From Nevskia ramosa DSM 11499 (GTDB lineage Bacteria > Pseudomonadota > Gammaproteobacteria > Nevskiales > Nevskiaceae): 64,000 nucleotides of DNA. The DNA is taken from positions 310,001-374,000 of the forward strand of contig NZ_ATVI01000006.1 of assembly GCF_000420645.1 (NCBI RefSeq), in the 5' to 3' direction. Both the position numbers and the translations under genes were made by a program. This document shows, piece by piece, positions 33,376-42,495 of this stretch (positions are counted from its first letter, which is position 1; every line of letters begins with the position of its first letter). The notes beneath the pieces were generated by a model. The model had not been told where the DNA came from. It did not search any database and saw nothing but the letters and a program-made list of their open reading frames with translations.

Positions 33376-35322
33376 TCAGGGGCGCGGCGGCGGCTTCTTC
33401 GCTTTCGGGCGCGGCGCAGCACCCGCTTCGTACGGCGTCTTCGCCGGGGGTGCGCCCGGCCGGCTCAGCTTCAGCTGGCGGCCGACGACCCAGACCTTCT
33501 GCAGGTCGCGAAAGATTTCCTTCGGCATGCCGGCCGGCAGATCGACGAGGCTGTACTCGTTCTCGATCTCGATGCGGCCGATGAAGCTCGATTCGACACC
33601 GGCTTCATTGGCGATCGCGCCGACGATGTTGCCCGGCTTGACGCCATGCACATGGCCGACTTCGACTCTGAAGGTTTCCATCGGCACCGATTCTTCGCGC
33701 GGCGCGCGCTTCGGGCGCGGCGTTTCCTCGCTGCGGGCAGCGAACGACGGCGCTGCGGCAGCGGCCGATGGCGGACGACGCTCGGGACGCTCGCTGCGTT
33801 CCGGGCGCTCGGCGCGCACCGGGCGATCGCTGCGCTCGAACGGCGCGCTGGCCGATTCCGGACGCGGACGCGCCGGGCGCGGCGGCGCACCTTCGGATGA
33901 CGAACCACGATCGTATTCGCGACGCGGCGGCGGGCTGTAGCTCGACGGCGACGACTCGACGCTGTAGCTGCGTGGCTTCGGCAGTTCCTGCACGTCGTCG
34001 AGCAGCAGCGAGGCATCGCCCTGCACCAGCTTGGCGAGCGCGCAGGCAATCTCGATCGCCGGGATGTTCTTCTCGCGCTCGAAGGCTTCGATGATCGGCC
34101 GGAATGGTTCGAGACCGCCGCTGGCCAGGGCATCGGAAATCTTCTGCGTGAAACGGGCGATGCGCTGGGTGTTGACGGCTTCGACGGACGGCAATTCCAT
34201 CGGCGTGATCGGCTGGCGCGTGGCGCGTTCGATCAGCTTCAGCATGTGCCGCTCGCGCGGCGCCACGAACAGGATCGCTTCGCCCGAACGCCCGGCGCGG
34301 CCGGTGCGGCCGATGCGATGCACGTAGCTCTCGGTATCGGTCGGGATGTCGTAGTTGAAGACGTGGCTGATGCGTTCGACGTCGAGACCGCGGGCGGCGA
34401 CATCGGTGGCGACGACGATGTCGAGGCGGCCGTCCTTCAAACGATTGACGGTCAGCTCGCGGGCGCGCTGTTCCATGTCGCCGTTGAGTGCGGCGACGTT
34501 GTAGCCGCGCGCTTCGAGCTTGTCTGCCAGTTCCTGGGTCGCCGCCTTGGTGCGGGCGAAGATGATCATGCCATCGAAGCATTCGGCTTCGAGGATGCGG
34601 GTCAGCGCATCGAGCTTCTGCATGCCCGACACCAGCCAGTAGCGCTGGCGGATGTTGGTCGCAGTGGACGTCTTCGACTTGATCGTGACTTCGGCCGGGT
34701 CCTTCAGATAGGTCTGGGCGATGCGGCGGATGACCGCCGGCATGGTTGCCGAGAACAGCGCCACCTGACGTTCCGGCGGCGTTTCCTTGAGGACGAATTC
34801 AACGTCCTCGATGAAACCCATGCGCAGCATTTCATCGGCTTCGTCGAGCACCAGACACTTGATCTGCGACAGATCGAGCGTGCCGCGCTTCATGTGATCG
34901 AGCACGCGGCCCGGTGTGCCGACGACGACGTGCACGCCACGCTTCAGCGCGGAGAGCTGCGGGCCATAGCTCTGGCCGCCGTAGATCGGCAGCACATGGA
35001 AGCCCGGAATCTTCGCCGCGTATTTCTGGAAGGCTTCGGCAACCTGGATCGCCAGTTCGCGCGTCGGCGCCAGCACCAAGGCCTGCGGCAGACGCTGCTC
35101 GGTATCGAGCTTGGACAGGATCGGCAGTGCGAAAGCGGCGGTCTTGCCGGTACCGGTCTGCGCCTGGCCGAGCACATCGCGGCCGGCGAGCAGATGCGGA
35201 ATGGTGGCGCCCTGAATCGGCGAAGGAGATTCGTAACCGACTGCGTCGAGCGCAGAAAGCACCGGTTCGGAAAGCGCGAGATCGCGGAACGTGACGGAAA
35301 CTTCAGCAGCCGGTTCGGACAT
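33376..35322 (-). CDS. deaD: DEAD-box ATP-dependent RNA helicase (DeaD/CsdA type)
   Basis: The 648-residue protein has the full DEAD-box set: Q-motif (FRDLALSEPVLSALDAVGYESPSPIQ), AQTGTGKT Walker A, PTRELA, VLDEADEML, SAT, FARTKAATQELA, HRIGRTGRAGR. The C-terminal RNA-binding domain of DbpA type (GHVHGVKPGNIVGAIANEAGVESSFIGRIEI) is followed by a Pro/Lys tail; an Arg/Pro/Ser-rich linker separates it from the core. DeaD unwinds structured RNA during ribosome assembly and cold stress. The start at ATG 35322 follows an AGG-type site; the frame is open upstream as shadow. It is divergent from the GFA gene. Confidence 0.94.
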   Translation of the reverse strand: MSEPAAEVSVTFRDLALSEPVLSALDAVGYESPSPIQGATIPHLLAGRDVLGQAQTGTGKTAAFALPILSKLDTEQRLPQALVLAPTRELAIQVAEAFQKYAAKIPGFHVLPIYGGQSYGPQLSALKRGVHVVVGTPGRVLDHMKRGTLDLSQIKCLVLDEADEMLRMGFIEDVEFVLKETPPERQVALFSATMPAVIRRIAQTYLKDPAEVTIKSKTSTATNIRQRYWLVSGMQKLDALTRILEAECFDGMIIFARTKAATQELADKLEARGYNVAALNGDMEQRARELTVNRLKDGRLDIVVATDVAARGLDVERISHVFNYDIPTDTESYVHRIGRTGRAGRSGEAILFVAPRERHMLKLIERATRQPITPMELPSVEAVNTQRIARFTQKISDALASGGLEPFRPIIEAFEREKNIPAIEIACALAKLVQGDASLLLDDVQELPKPRSYSVESSPSSYSPPPRREYDRGSSSEGAPPRPARPRPESASAPFERSDRPVRAERPERSERPERRPPSAAAAAPSFAARSEETPRPKRAPREESVPMETFRVEVGHVHGVKPGNIVGAIANEAGVESSFIGRIEIENEYSLVDLPAGMPKEIFRDLQKVWVVGRQLKLSRPGAPPAKTPYEAGAAPRPKAKKPPPRP

Positions 35323-35632
35323 GTCGATACCTGAAAGAGACACTCGCGCACGAGCGTCCGGGTCTTGGGGGAGGCCAGTTGAAAGGCCGGCGAACGCCCG
35401 CAAGAACAGCGGCACTCGAATGACGGCGCGATTTTACTCGCTTGTGCGTCTGGCCATCGGCGAGCGGCGAAATGTGAAGGCGCATGTTGTGTCTGCAAGA
35501 GGTCATTTGCTCGCGCCGTGAAATATTCGAGACGACCATCACGATGGAATTTTGGCATCGTCCGACGGTCTTCAAATCACGCTTCTGCCCCAGAAGTCCA
35601 CCCCAGTTTTGCGCCTCGTACGAGACCGACCC
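35323..35632. promoter_or_regulatory. divergent promoter region of deaD and the GFA gene
   Basis: This 310-bp gap separates two divergent genes. On the minus strand a TAAAAT lies near 35435, a possible deaD -10 with a leader of about 100 bases. I see no hairpin, repeat or small gene that I would call. Confidence 0.4.
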
Positions 35633-36022
35633 ATGCAAGCAGGCAGCTGTCTCTGCGGCAGCATCCGCTACCAATTCGATGGCGAGGTCACGCGCATCGG
35701 CCTGTGCCATTGCGCGATGTGCCGCAAGGCCAGCGGCACGGCGTTCGCGGCCAACGCACCGGTGCCGCGCGACCAGTTCCGCCTGCTCTCGGGCAGCGAG
35801 CTGTTGAAGGCCTACGCCTCCAGTCCGGGCAAGAAGCGCTGGTTCTGCTCGAACTGCGGTTCGCCGGTGTACAGCGAATCGGCGAGCTATCCGGAGCTGG
35901 TCCGCATCCGCCTCGGCTCGCTGGACCAGCCGGTCGGCCGGACGCCGGACTATCACTACCTGCTCGGCGCCAAGGCCGACTGGGACACCACCGACGACGA
36001 GCTGCCGCGCTTCGGTGACTGA
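35633..36022 (+). CDS. GFA family zinc protein
   Basis: The 129-residue protein belongs to the glutathione-dependent formaldehyde-activating (GFA) family, with zinc-binding cysteines in GSCLCGSIRY, CHCAMCRKASG and FCSNCGSPVY. The fold is a Mss4-like beta-tent. Most members have no proven reaction with formaldehyde. The start ATG 35633 matches the family N-terminus; an ATG at 35552 in frame is too far upstream. It ends 12 bases before the DNA ligase gene, so the two may be co-transcribed, without an obvious functional link. Confidence 0.88.
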   Translation: MQAGSCLCGSIRYQFDGEVTRIGLCHCAMCRKASGTAFAANAPVPRDQFRLLSGSELLKAYASSPGKKRWFCSNCGSPVYSESASYPELVRIRLGSLDQPVGRTPDYHYLLGAKADWDTTDDELPRFGD

Positions 36023-36034
36023 GTACGGCAAACC

Positions 36035-37777
36035 TTGAAGCGCTTCGCCGCCCTCTACGCGCGGCTGGACGAAACGCGCGCGACGTCGGCGAAAGTCGAG
36101 GCGATGCGCGCCTACTTCGCCGAGGCACCGCCCGCCGATGCCGCCTGGGGCCTGTACTTCCTGACCGGGGAGCGGCTGAAGCGCCTGATCGCGCCAACCC
36201 AGCTACGCGCCTGGATCAGCGACGCCACCGGCCTGTCGCCGACCGTGATCGAGGAGTGCTACGCCCATGTCGGCGATCTCGCCGAAACCCTGGCGCTGTT
36301 GCTTGATCGCGCCGATCGGCCCGCGCCGATCGAGCGCGGCCTGGCCGAATGGGTCGCCTGGCTGATGGCGCTGCGCGACCGTCCGCCGGACGAGCAGCGC
36401 GCCGCCTTGATCGAGGTCTGGGCGGGGCTGCCGCTGGACGAGTGCTTCCTGTTCAACAAGCTGCTGACCGGCTCGCTGCGAGTCGGCGTGTCCTCCGGTC
36501 TGGCAGCCCGCGCGCTGGCGGCACATGCCGGGCTGCCCGACAGCCTGATCGCGCAACGACTGATGGGCGAGTGGCTGCGCTTTGCGAGCAGGCCTCGCAG
36601 CAGCCACGAGCGCCCGGCCAAGGATGGCCGGGCCGGGGGTGATCGAGTAGTCCCGTCTCAAGCCATGGACGGTGACGATCCAGCGAACGATCTCTGGAAA
36701 GCCGCGGCGGCCTGGCACTCGCTCATCGCGCCGGGCACGACCGAAGCCCATCCCTCGCAGCCGTATCCGTTCTGCCTCGCGAGTCCGGTGGAAGACGCAG
36801 CGGACGGCGTCTGGCAGGACGGCCTGCCGTCCGGGCTCGGGCCGGTTGCCGACTGGCTCGCCGAATGGAAATGGGACGGCATCCGCGGCCAGCTGATTCG
36901 CCGCGCCGGGCAGAGCTTCCTGTGGTCGCGTGGCGAGGAACTGCTCAACGGTCGCTTCCCGGAAATCGAAACCGCCGCCGCGCTGCTACCGGACGGCACC
37001 GTGCTGGACGGCGAAATCCTTGCCCACGACGGCAGCCAGGTGCTGCCGTTCGCCAGGCTGCAGACCCGCATCGGCCGCAAGACCGTCGGCAAGAAACTGC
37101 TGACCGACGCGCCGGTCGCGTTCGTCGCCTACGACCTGCTCGAATGGCAGGGCGAGGACTGGCGAGCACGGCCGCTGGCCGAACGGCGCGCGCAGCTGGC
37201 CACGATCGTCGCGCAACTTGCCGCGCCTCGGCTGCAGTTGTCCGAATGCCTCGTGGCCGAAGACTGGAGCAGCCTCGCCACGCAGCGCGCCGAAGCCCGC
37301 GAACGCGGCGTCGAAGGGCTGATGCTGAAGCGGTTCGATTCCGGCTATCAGACCGGCCGCCGCCGCGGCGCCTGGTGGAAGTGGAAGCTCGACGCGATGA
37401 GCATCGACTGCGTGCTCGTCTACGCCCAGGCCGGCCACGGCCGGCGCGCCAATCTCTACACCGACTACACGCTCGCCGTCTGGGCCGGCCCCGCACCCGG
37501 CGAAGGCGCGCTGCTGCCGGTGGCGAAGGCCTACTCCGGCCTGACCGATGCCGAGCTGACCAAGATGGATCACTGGATCAAGCAGCACACGCGGGAGAAG
37601 TTCGGCCCGGTGCGCAGCGTCGACGCCGGGCCCGAAATCGGCCAGGTCTTCGAGATCGCCTTCGAAGGCATCCAGGCGTCATCGCGGCACAAGGCCGGCA
37701 TCGCGCTGCGCTTTCCGCGTATCGCCCGCTGGCGCACCGATAAAAAATCGGCAGATGCCAACCGCTCGACGACCTGA
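36035..37777 (+). CDS. ATP-dependent DNA ligase, cisplatin-response type, with palindromic insert
   Basis: The 580-residue protein has an N-terminal ligase domain (MKRFAALYARLDETRATSAKVEAM, FLFNKLLTGSLRVG), adenylation domain with the lysine motif KWDGIR (Lys 279), DGEILAHDG, RGVEGLMLKR and WWKWKLD, and an OB fold ending FEGIQASSRHKAGIALRFPRIARWR. Family members are about 530-550 residues. The excess lies at about residues 186-216, an Arg/Ser/Gly-rich stretch from a palindromic insertion (36590-36690). The start is TTG 36035, matching the family N-terminus. Such ligases often sit with an exonuclease, a DEXH helicase and an endonuclease; none is here. Probably DNA repair. Confidence 0.9.
   Translation: MKRFAALYARLDETRATSAKVEAMRAYFAEAPPADAAWGLYFLTGERLKRLIAPTQLRAWISDATGLSPTVIEECYAHVGDLAETLALLLDRADRPAPIERGLAEWVAWLMALRDRPPDEQRAALIEVWAGLPLDECFLFNKLLTGSLRVGVSSGLAARALAAHAGLPDSLIAQRLMGEWLRFASRPRSSHERPAKDGRAGGDRVVPSQAMDGDDPANDLWKAAAAWHSLIAPGTTEAHPSQPYPFCLASPVEDAADGVWQDGLPSGLGPVADWLAEWKWDGIRGQLIRRAGQSFLWSRGEELLNGRFPEIETAAALLPDGTVLDGEILAHDGSQVLPFARLQTRIGRKTVGKKLLTDAPVAFVAYDLLEWQGEDWRARPLAERRAQLATIVAQLAAPRLQLSECLVAEDWSSLATQRAEARERGVEGLMLKRFDSGYQTGRRRGAWWKWKLDAMSIDCVLVYAQAGHGRRANLYTDYTLAVWAGPAPGEGALLPVAKAYSGLTDAELTKMDHWIKQHTREKFGPVRSVDAGPEIGQVFEIAFEGIQASSRHKAGIALRFPRIARWRTDKKSADANRSTT
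36590..36690. repeat. palindromic insertion within the ligase coding frame
   Basis: GCCCGGCC (36612-36619) and GGCCGGGC (36626-36633) form a perfect 8-bp stem around AAGGAT. The surrounding bases encode about 35-40 residues that interrupt the ligase between LMGEW and SLIAP and do not look like the family. The frame is preserved. It resembles the intergenic palindromes of gammaproteobacteria (inferred). Confidence 0.6.
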
Positions 37778-37917
37778 AAGCCTTCCTGCGACCCTGAGGT
37801 ACAGCGGGGGCAAACCCTGAGTTCGCCGCCGACGCTGGCTTGCTGCGTAGCGACGCCTCGATACTCGGACCAGCCCGCCACAGAGCGCGGCGAATTCGAG
37901 GCGAAAGGAGCGAGACG

Positions 37918-38961
37918 ATGACCATCAAGTTCGGCGTGTTCGACCATGTCGATCACAGCGCCCTGCCGCTGGGCGAGCATCTGGAAGCGCGGCTGCGGAT
38001 GGCCGAGGTCTACGACCGCTGTGGCCTGCACGGCTATCACGTGGCCGAGCATCATTCGACGCCGCTCGGCTATGCGCCGAGCCCGGGCCTGCTGCTGGCC
38101 GCCGTTGCGCAGCGGACCCGGCGCATCAAGATCGGGCCGCTGGTCTATCTGCTGCCGCTGTATCACCCGCTGCGTCTGCTCGAAGAGATCTGCATGCTCG
38201 ATCAGATGAGCCAGGGGCGCTTCATGCTTGGTGTCGGTCGCGGAGTATCGCCTTACGAACTGAAGTTCTTCGGTCTCGATTTCGCCAAGGCGCAGGAGAT
38301 GTATCTGGAAGCCTTCGACGTGCTGATGAAAGGCTTCCGCGACGAGCGTCTGAGCCACAGCGGCAAGCACTACCAGTTCAACGACGTGCCGATGACCCTG
38401 CGGCCGGTGCAGCAGCCGCATCCGGAACTCTGGTACGGCGTGCTGTCGCCGGAGTCCTGCGTCTGGGCGGCCGAACACGACGTCAACATCGTCACCCTGG
38501 CGCTGAACGAAGGCGCGAAAGCGATTGCCGACCGCTATCGCGCCGAATGGGCCAGGCTCGGCAAGCCACTCGCGCGCCTGCCGAGGATCGGCGTCAGCCG
38601 TCACGTCGTGGTCGCCGAAACCGATGCCGAGGCCAAGCGCATCGCCAGCCGCGCGTACAAGAAATGGTTCGCCAGCTTCGATCATCTGTGGCTGGCCAAT
38701 GGCCTGTCGGTGCGGCAGGCGTTTCCGCCGCTGGCGGCGCTCTATCCGGACGAGTGGGAAGGCGTCGAAGCAGCGGGCAACGGCATCGCCGGTTCGCCGG
38801 CGACGGTCCGCCGTTTCGTCGAGGAAGAAGCCGAGCGCACCGGCATGAACTACCTGGTGTCCTGGTTCGCGTTCGGCGATCTGACGGTCGAGCAGGTCAC
38901 CCGCTCGGTGGAATTGTTCAGCCGCGATGTGATGCCGGCGTTCGAGACCGCAGCGGCCTGA
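37918..38961 (+). CDS. LLM class flavin-dependent oxidoreductase
   Basis: The 347-residue protein has the bacterial luciferase-like TIM barrel: GVFDHVDHS, HGYHVAEHHSTPLGYAPSPGLLLAAVAQRT, IKIGPLVYLLPLYHPLRLLEEICMLDQMSQGRFMLGVGRG. The flavin-binding residues and the LLM oligomer segments are typical. The family uses FMNH2 or F420 for monooxygenation, and the exact substrate cannot be read. GGAG eight bases before ATG 37918 marks the start; the frame is open from 37840. Next gene in order is an MFS transporter, which might export or import a related compound. Confidence 0.88.
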   Translation: MTIKFGVFDHVDHSALPLGEHLEARLRMAEVYDRCGLHGYHVAEHHSTPLGYAPSPGLLLAAVAQRTRRIKIGPLVYLLPLYHPLRLLEEICMLDQMSQGRFMLGVGRGVSPYELKFFGLDFAKAQEMYLEAFDVLMKGFRDERLSHSGKHYQFNDVPMTLRPVQQPHPELWYGVLSPESCVWAAEHDVNIVTLALNEGAKAIADRYRAEWARLGKPLARLPRIGVSRHVVVAETDAEAKRIASRAYKKWFASFDHLWLANGLSVRQAFPPLAALYPDEWEGVEAAGNGIAGSPATVRRFVEEEAERTGMNYLVSWFAFGDLTVEQVTRSVELFSRDVMPAFETAAA

Positions 38962-39017
38962 GGCCCGGCCGGAGCATTGGACTAAGCTTTCGCCATCGCC
39001 CTTTGCAACGTCCACTG

Positions 39018-40226
39018 ATGACCACTCCGACTGCCAGCTCCTCCCGCGCCGCCTGGACGCTGATGCTGGCCGCCGCCGCGATCCTGGCGCTGACCATGGG
39101 CGCGCGGATGTCGCTGGGTCTGTTCATGCAGCCGATCGGCGCCAGTACCGGCTTGAGCATCGTGTCGATCAGCTTCGCGCTGGCCATCGGCCAGCTGGTC
39201 TGGGGCGCGGTGCAGCCGCTGTTCGGCGCCATTGCCGATCAGACCGGTTCGGTGCGTGTGGTCGTCTTCGGTGGGCTGCTGATGGCCGCGGGGCTGGCGC
39301 TGGCGCCGTCGTTCAGTTCGGAGTTCGGCCTGCTGGTCTGTCTTGGCGTGATGACCTCCGCCGGTGCTGGCGCGGGCGCATTCTCGATCCTGATCGGCGC
39401 GACCTCGCAGCAGCTGCCGGCCGACAAGCGCGCCTTCGCTGCCGGCTTCATCAATGCCGGCGGCTCATTCGGGCAGCTGCTGTTCGCGCCGATCGTGCAG
39501 GCACTGATCGCCGCCTTCGGCTGGATGACCGCGGCCTATGCGCTCGCCGCGTCGACCCTGCTGAGTCTGCCGCTGGCGAGCCGTCTGGCCGGGCCCGCGA
39601 AACCGGCCGCTGTCGCCGACGCCGGACTGCGCGCGCAGCTGAACATCGCCCTCGCCGATCGCAGTTACTGGCTGCTGCACTTCGGCTTTTTCACCTGTGG
39701 CGTGCACGTCGCTTTCCTGGTCACCCATCTGCCGGGCGAGGTGGCGCTGTGCGGCTTGTCGCCTTCGGTATCGGGTACGGCCCTGGCGCTGGTCGGCGCG
39801 TTCAACATCGCCGGCAGCCTATCGGCCGGCTGGCTGGGCCAGAGGGTGCGGATGAAATCGCTGCTCTGCGCGATGTACGCGAGCCGCGCGCTGTTCATCG
39901 CGCTGTTCATGATGTCGCCGCGCAATGCCTTGAGCGTCTACCTGTTCGCCGCCGGCCTCGGCTTCACCTTCCTGGCCACGGTGCCGCCGACGGCCGGGCT
40001 GGTCGCCAAGCTCTACGGCACCCGCTACCTCGGCACCCTGTTCGGCCTGACCCTGCTCAGCCACCAGATCGGCGGCTTCTTCGGCGCCTGGCTGGGCGGG
40101 GTGACCATCAGCCGTTTCGGCGATTACTCGTGGATGTGGATCGCCGACATGGTGCTGGCGCTGATCGCCGCATTGAGCTGCCTGCCGGTGCGGGAAGCGC
40201 GGCTGGTGCCGGCGCGCGCACTCTAG
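39018..40226 (+). CDS. MFS transporter
   Basis: The 402-residue protein has 12 predicted helices in two six-helix halves, with the LGQRVRMK-type loop between helices 6 and 8. Features include LTMGARMSLGLFMQPIGASTGLS, FSFALAIGQLVWGAVQPLFGAIADQTG and GFTFLATVPPTAGLVAKLYGTRYLGTLFGL. This subgroup includes carboxylate-type antiporters. It starts 56 bp after the LLM oxidoreductase and is the last gene of this plus-strand run before the DUF2970 gene. Substrate unknown. Confidence 0.87.
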   Translation: MTTPTASSSRAAWTLMLAAAAILALTMGARMSLGLFMQPIGASTGLSIVSISFALAIGQLVWGAVQPLFGAIADQTGSVRVVVFGGLLMAAGLALAPSFSSEFGLLVCLGVMTSAGAGAGAFSILIGATSQQLPADKRAFAAGFINAGGSFGQLLFAPIVQALIAAFGWMTAAYALAASTLLSLPLASRLAGPAKPAAVADAGLRAQLNIALADRSYWLLHFGFFTCGVHVAFLVTHLPGEVALCGLSPSVSGTALALVGAFNIAGSLSAGWLGQRVRMKSLLCAMYASRALFIALFMMSPRNALSVYLFAAGLGFTFLATVPPTAGLVAKLYGTRYLGTLFGLTLLSHQIGGFFGAWLGGVTISRFGDYSWMWIADMVLALIAALSCLPVREARLVPARAL

Positions 40227-40333
40227 ACCGCGCACATCTGCTCTAGCTTTTCGCGAGCGATCTGGTGCTTGGATCGCTTCGTCATCGGGCTCATCGTGGC
40301 AGCGTCCATCCAGGACGTATCGAGGAGCCCGCC

Positions 40334-40561
40334 ATGTCCAGCCAACGTCCCGAAACCGAAGCCCCCAGCGTATCGACCCTGCAGGTGATCCAGAGCGTCG
40401 CCTGGGCATTCTTCGGCGTGCAGAGCCATCGCAACCGGGTGCGCGATTTCAACAGCGGCAAGCCGCTGCATTTCATCGTCGTCGGCGTGTTGCTGACCGG
40501 TGTGGTCGTCGGCCTGTTCGTTGGTGCCGCCCAGCTGGCGCTGGCGTTCGCGGCGCACTGA
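40334..40561 (+). CDS. DUF2970 small membrane protein
   Basis: The 75-residue protein has a soluble N-terminal part (SVSTLQVIQSVAWAFFGVQSHRNRVRDF) typical of DUF2970 and one membrane helix (PLHFIVVGVLLTGVVVGLFVGAAQLAL). It is anchored in the inner membrane; function unknown. GAGGAG nine bases before ATG 40334 gives a strong start. It is convergent with the MocR gene, with nine bases between stops. Confidence 0.85.
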   Translation: MSSQRPETEAPSVSTLQVIQSVAWAFFGVQSHRNRVRDFNSGKPLHFIVVGVLLTGVVVGLFVGAAQLALAFAAH

Positions 40562-40570
40562 GACCTCGAT

Positions 40571-41974
40571 TCAGCCGCGCGCCAGACGCCCGAGCGTTTC
40601 CAGCGCCGCGCCGACTCGGCCATCGTCCGGATGGCCGTAGTTCAGGCGCAGGCAGTGAGCGAAATCGTCGCGCGCCGAAAACAGCGCGCCGGGCGCGATG
40701 CTGATGTCCTGTGCGAGTGCGGCCTGCTGCAGCGCTCGCGTATCACCGCCCTTCGGCAGCTCGACCCACAGGAAGTAGCCACCGTCCGGCCGGGTCACCC
40801 GCGTGCCGTCCGGAAAGTGCTGCTGGATCGCCGCGAGCATCGCATCGCGCCCGGCGATCAACTGCTCGCGCAGCTTGCGCAGGTGGCGTTCGTAGCTGCC
40901 GGTGGCGAGGTAATCGGCCAGTGCCAGCTGTGACGGCAGCGCCGCCGACAGGCTGCTGCCGAGCTTCAGGCGCTCGACGCGTGCCGTGTAGCGGCCGGGC
41001 GCTGCCCAGCCGATGCGATAGCCCGGCGCCAGGCATTTCGAGAACGACGAGCAGTGCAGCACCAGCCCTTCCTCGTCCCAGGCCTTGGCCGGCTTGGACC
41101 TCGATTCGCCGTAGTGCAGTTCGCCGTAGACGTCGTCCTCGATCAGCGGCACGCCGTGCTGCGCCAGCAGCGTGACCAGCGCCTGCTTGCGAGCATCCGG
41201 CATCGACGCACCGAGCGGATTCTGGAAGCTGGTCATCAGCCAGCAGGCGGCCGGCTTGTGGCGCTTGAGAGCGGTGGCCAGGGCATCGAGATCGACGCCG
41301 GTTTCGGGATCGGTCGGCACTTCAACCGCGCGCAGCCGCAAACGCTCCAGCGCCTGCAGCGAGGCGTAGAACGTCGGCGATTCGATGATCACCGCATCGC
41401 CCGGCGAGGTGACCGCCTGCAGACACAGGCTCAGCGCTTCCATTGCGCCATCGGTGATCACCAGGCCTTCCGGTTCGATAGCGATGCCGTCACCGCTATA
41501 GCGCAGCGCGATCAGCCGCCGCAATTCCGGATTGCCCGGCGACAGATCGACCACCGTGCGCCAGGGATCGAGCCCGCGGACGCTGCGGTTCAGCGAGGCA
41601 TGCAGCGCCTTCAGCGGCAGCAGCTTCGGGCTCGGGAATGCCGAGCCCAGCGGCACCACGCTGGGCCGGCGGATGGCGGCCAGCAGTTCGTAGATCAACT
41701 CGCTCTTGTCGACGGTCGTCGACCGGGCGAGCGGCTTCGACAGCGCCGGCTTCGGCGGCTTGGCGCGCTGCGCGCAGACGTAATAACCGGAGCGCGGCTT
41801 GGCGACGATCAGGCCGCTGGCTTCCAGCCGGTGATAGGCGCGCAGCACGGTCATCTCGCTCAAGCCGCGCTTGCGGCTGGCTTCGCGCACCGAAGGCAGG
41901 CGCTCGTCCGGCTGCAGCGCACCGCTGGCGATCAGAGTCGCGAGTTCGTCGGCGTAGCGTTTGTACAGCGTCAT
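40571..41974 (-). CDS. MocR-type GntR / aminotransferase regulator
   Basis: The 467-residue protein has an N-terminal GntR winged helix (LYKRYADELATLIASGALQPDERLPSVREASRKRGLSEMTVLRAYHRLEASGLI) and a C-terminal fold-type I aminotransferase domain (ITDGAMEALSLCLQAV, SFQNPLGASMP, EDDVYGELHY, SSFSKCLAPGYRIGW with the PLP lysine). MocR proteins sense an amino compound through PLP and control nearby genes. It begins seven bases after the YgjP-like gene. Target genes are not clear, perhaps the EamA/DUF3224 unit upstream. Confidence 0.92.
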   Translation of the reverse strand: MTLYKRYADELATLIASGALQPDERLPSVREASRKRGLSEMTVLRAYHRLEASGLIVAKPRSGYYVCAQRAKPPKPALSKPLARSTTVDKSELIYELLAAIRRPSVVPLGSAFPSPKLLPLKALHASLNRSVRGLDPWRTVVDLSPGNPELRRLIALRYSGDGIAIEPEGLVITDGAMEALSLCLQAVTSPGDAVIIESPTFYASLQALERLRLRAVEVPTDPETGVDLDALATALKRHKPAACWLMTSFQNPLGASMPDARKQALVTLLAQHGVPLIEDDVYGELHYGESRSKPAKAWDEEGLVLHCSSFSKCLAPGYRIGWAAPGRYTARVERLKLGSSLSAALPSQLALADYLATGSYERHLRKLREQLIAGRDAMLAAIQQHFPDGTRVTRPDGGYFLWVELPKGGDTRALQQAALAQDISIAPGALFSARDDFAHCLRLNYGHPDDGRVGAALETLGRLARG

Positions 41975-41981
41975 GTCGGGG

Positions 41982-42482
41982 TCACTTTGCAGCTTCCAGC
42001 CGCCGCGCGGTCAGCCACAGCCGGGCATCGAACTCGCGCTGGTGGTAGTCGGACAACATGTGCTCGCAGAGACGGTAGAAGGCCTTGTCGTGATCCTGCT
42101 CGCGGATGTGCGCAAGCTCGTGCACGGCGATCATTTCCAGGAACTCCGGCGGCGCTTCGCGGAACACGGCGGCGATGCGGATCTCGCGCTTCATCTTCAG
42201 CTTGCCGCCCTGCACGCGTGACGAGCGGACGTGCACGCCGAGCGCATTGCGTACCGCTTCCATGCCGCCTTCGTAGCAGACCCGGTGCAGCGGCGGCGCG
42301 CTGCGCAGGTACTCGCTCTTCAGATCGCCGACATAGGTCTGCAGCGCGCTGTCGGACTGGATCTCGTGGCGAGCCGGATACTTCTTCGCCAGATGCGCGC
42401 TCAGCCGCTGCTCGGCGATCAGCTTGCGCACCTGGTCGAGCGTGGCTGGCGGGTAGCCGGTGAGGTAAGGCAGATCGGTCAT
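41982..42482 (-). CDS. YgjP-like M48 metallopeptidase
   Basis: The 166-residue protein contains HELAHIREQDHDKAFY: the HExxH zinc site with a third histidine eight residues after, as in the YgjP/DUF45 type. The upstream CYEGGMEAVRNALGVHVRSSRVQGGKLKMKREIRIAAVFREAP is also conserved. Expected to be a soluble zinc-dependent peptidase of unknown target. It precedes the MocR gene by seven bases on the same strand, and follows the DUF3224 gene by 13 bases. Confidence 0.85.
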   Translation of the reverse strand: MTDLPYLTGYPPATLDQVRKLIAEQRLSAHLAKKYPARHEIQSDSALQTYVGDLKSEYLRSAPPLHRVCYEGGMEAVRNALGVHVRSSRVQGGKLKMKREIRIAAVFREAPPEFLEMIAVHELAHIREQDHDKAFYRLCEHMLSDYHQREFDARLWLTARRLEAAK

Positions 42483-42495
42483 CGAAAGCCGGCGA

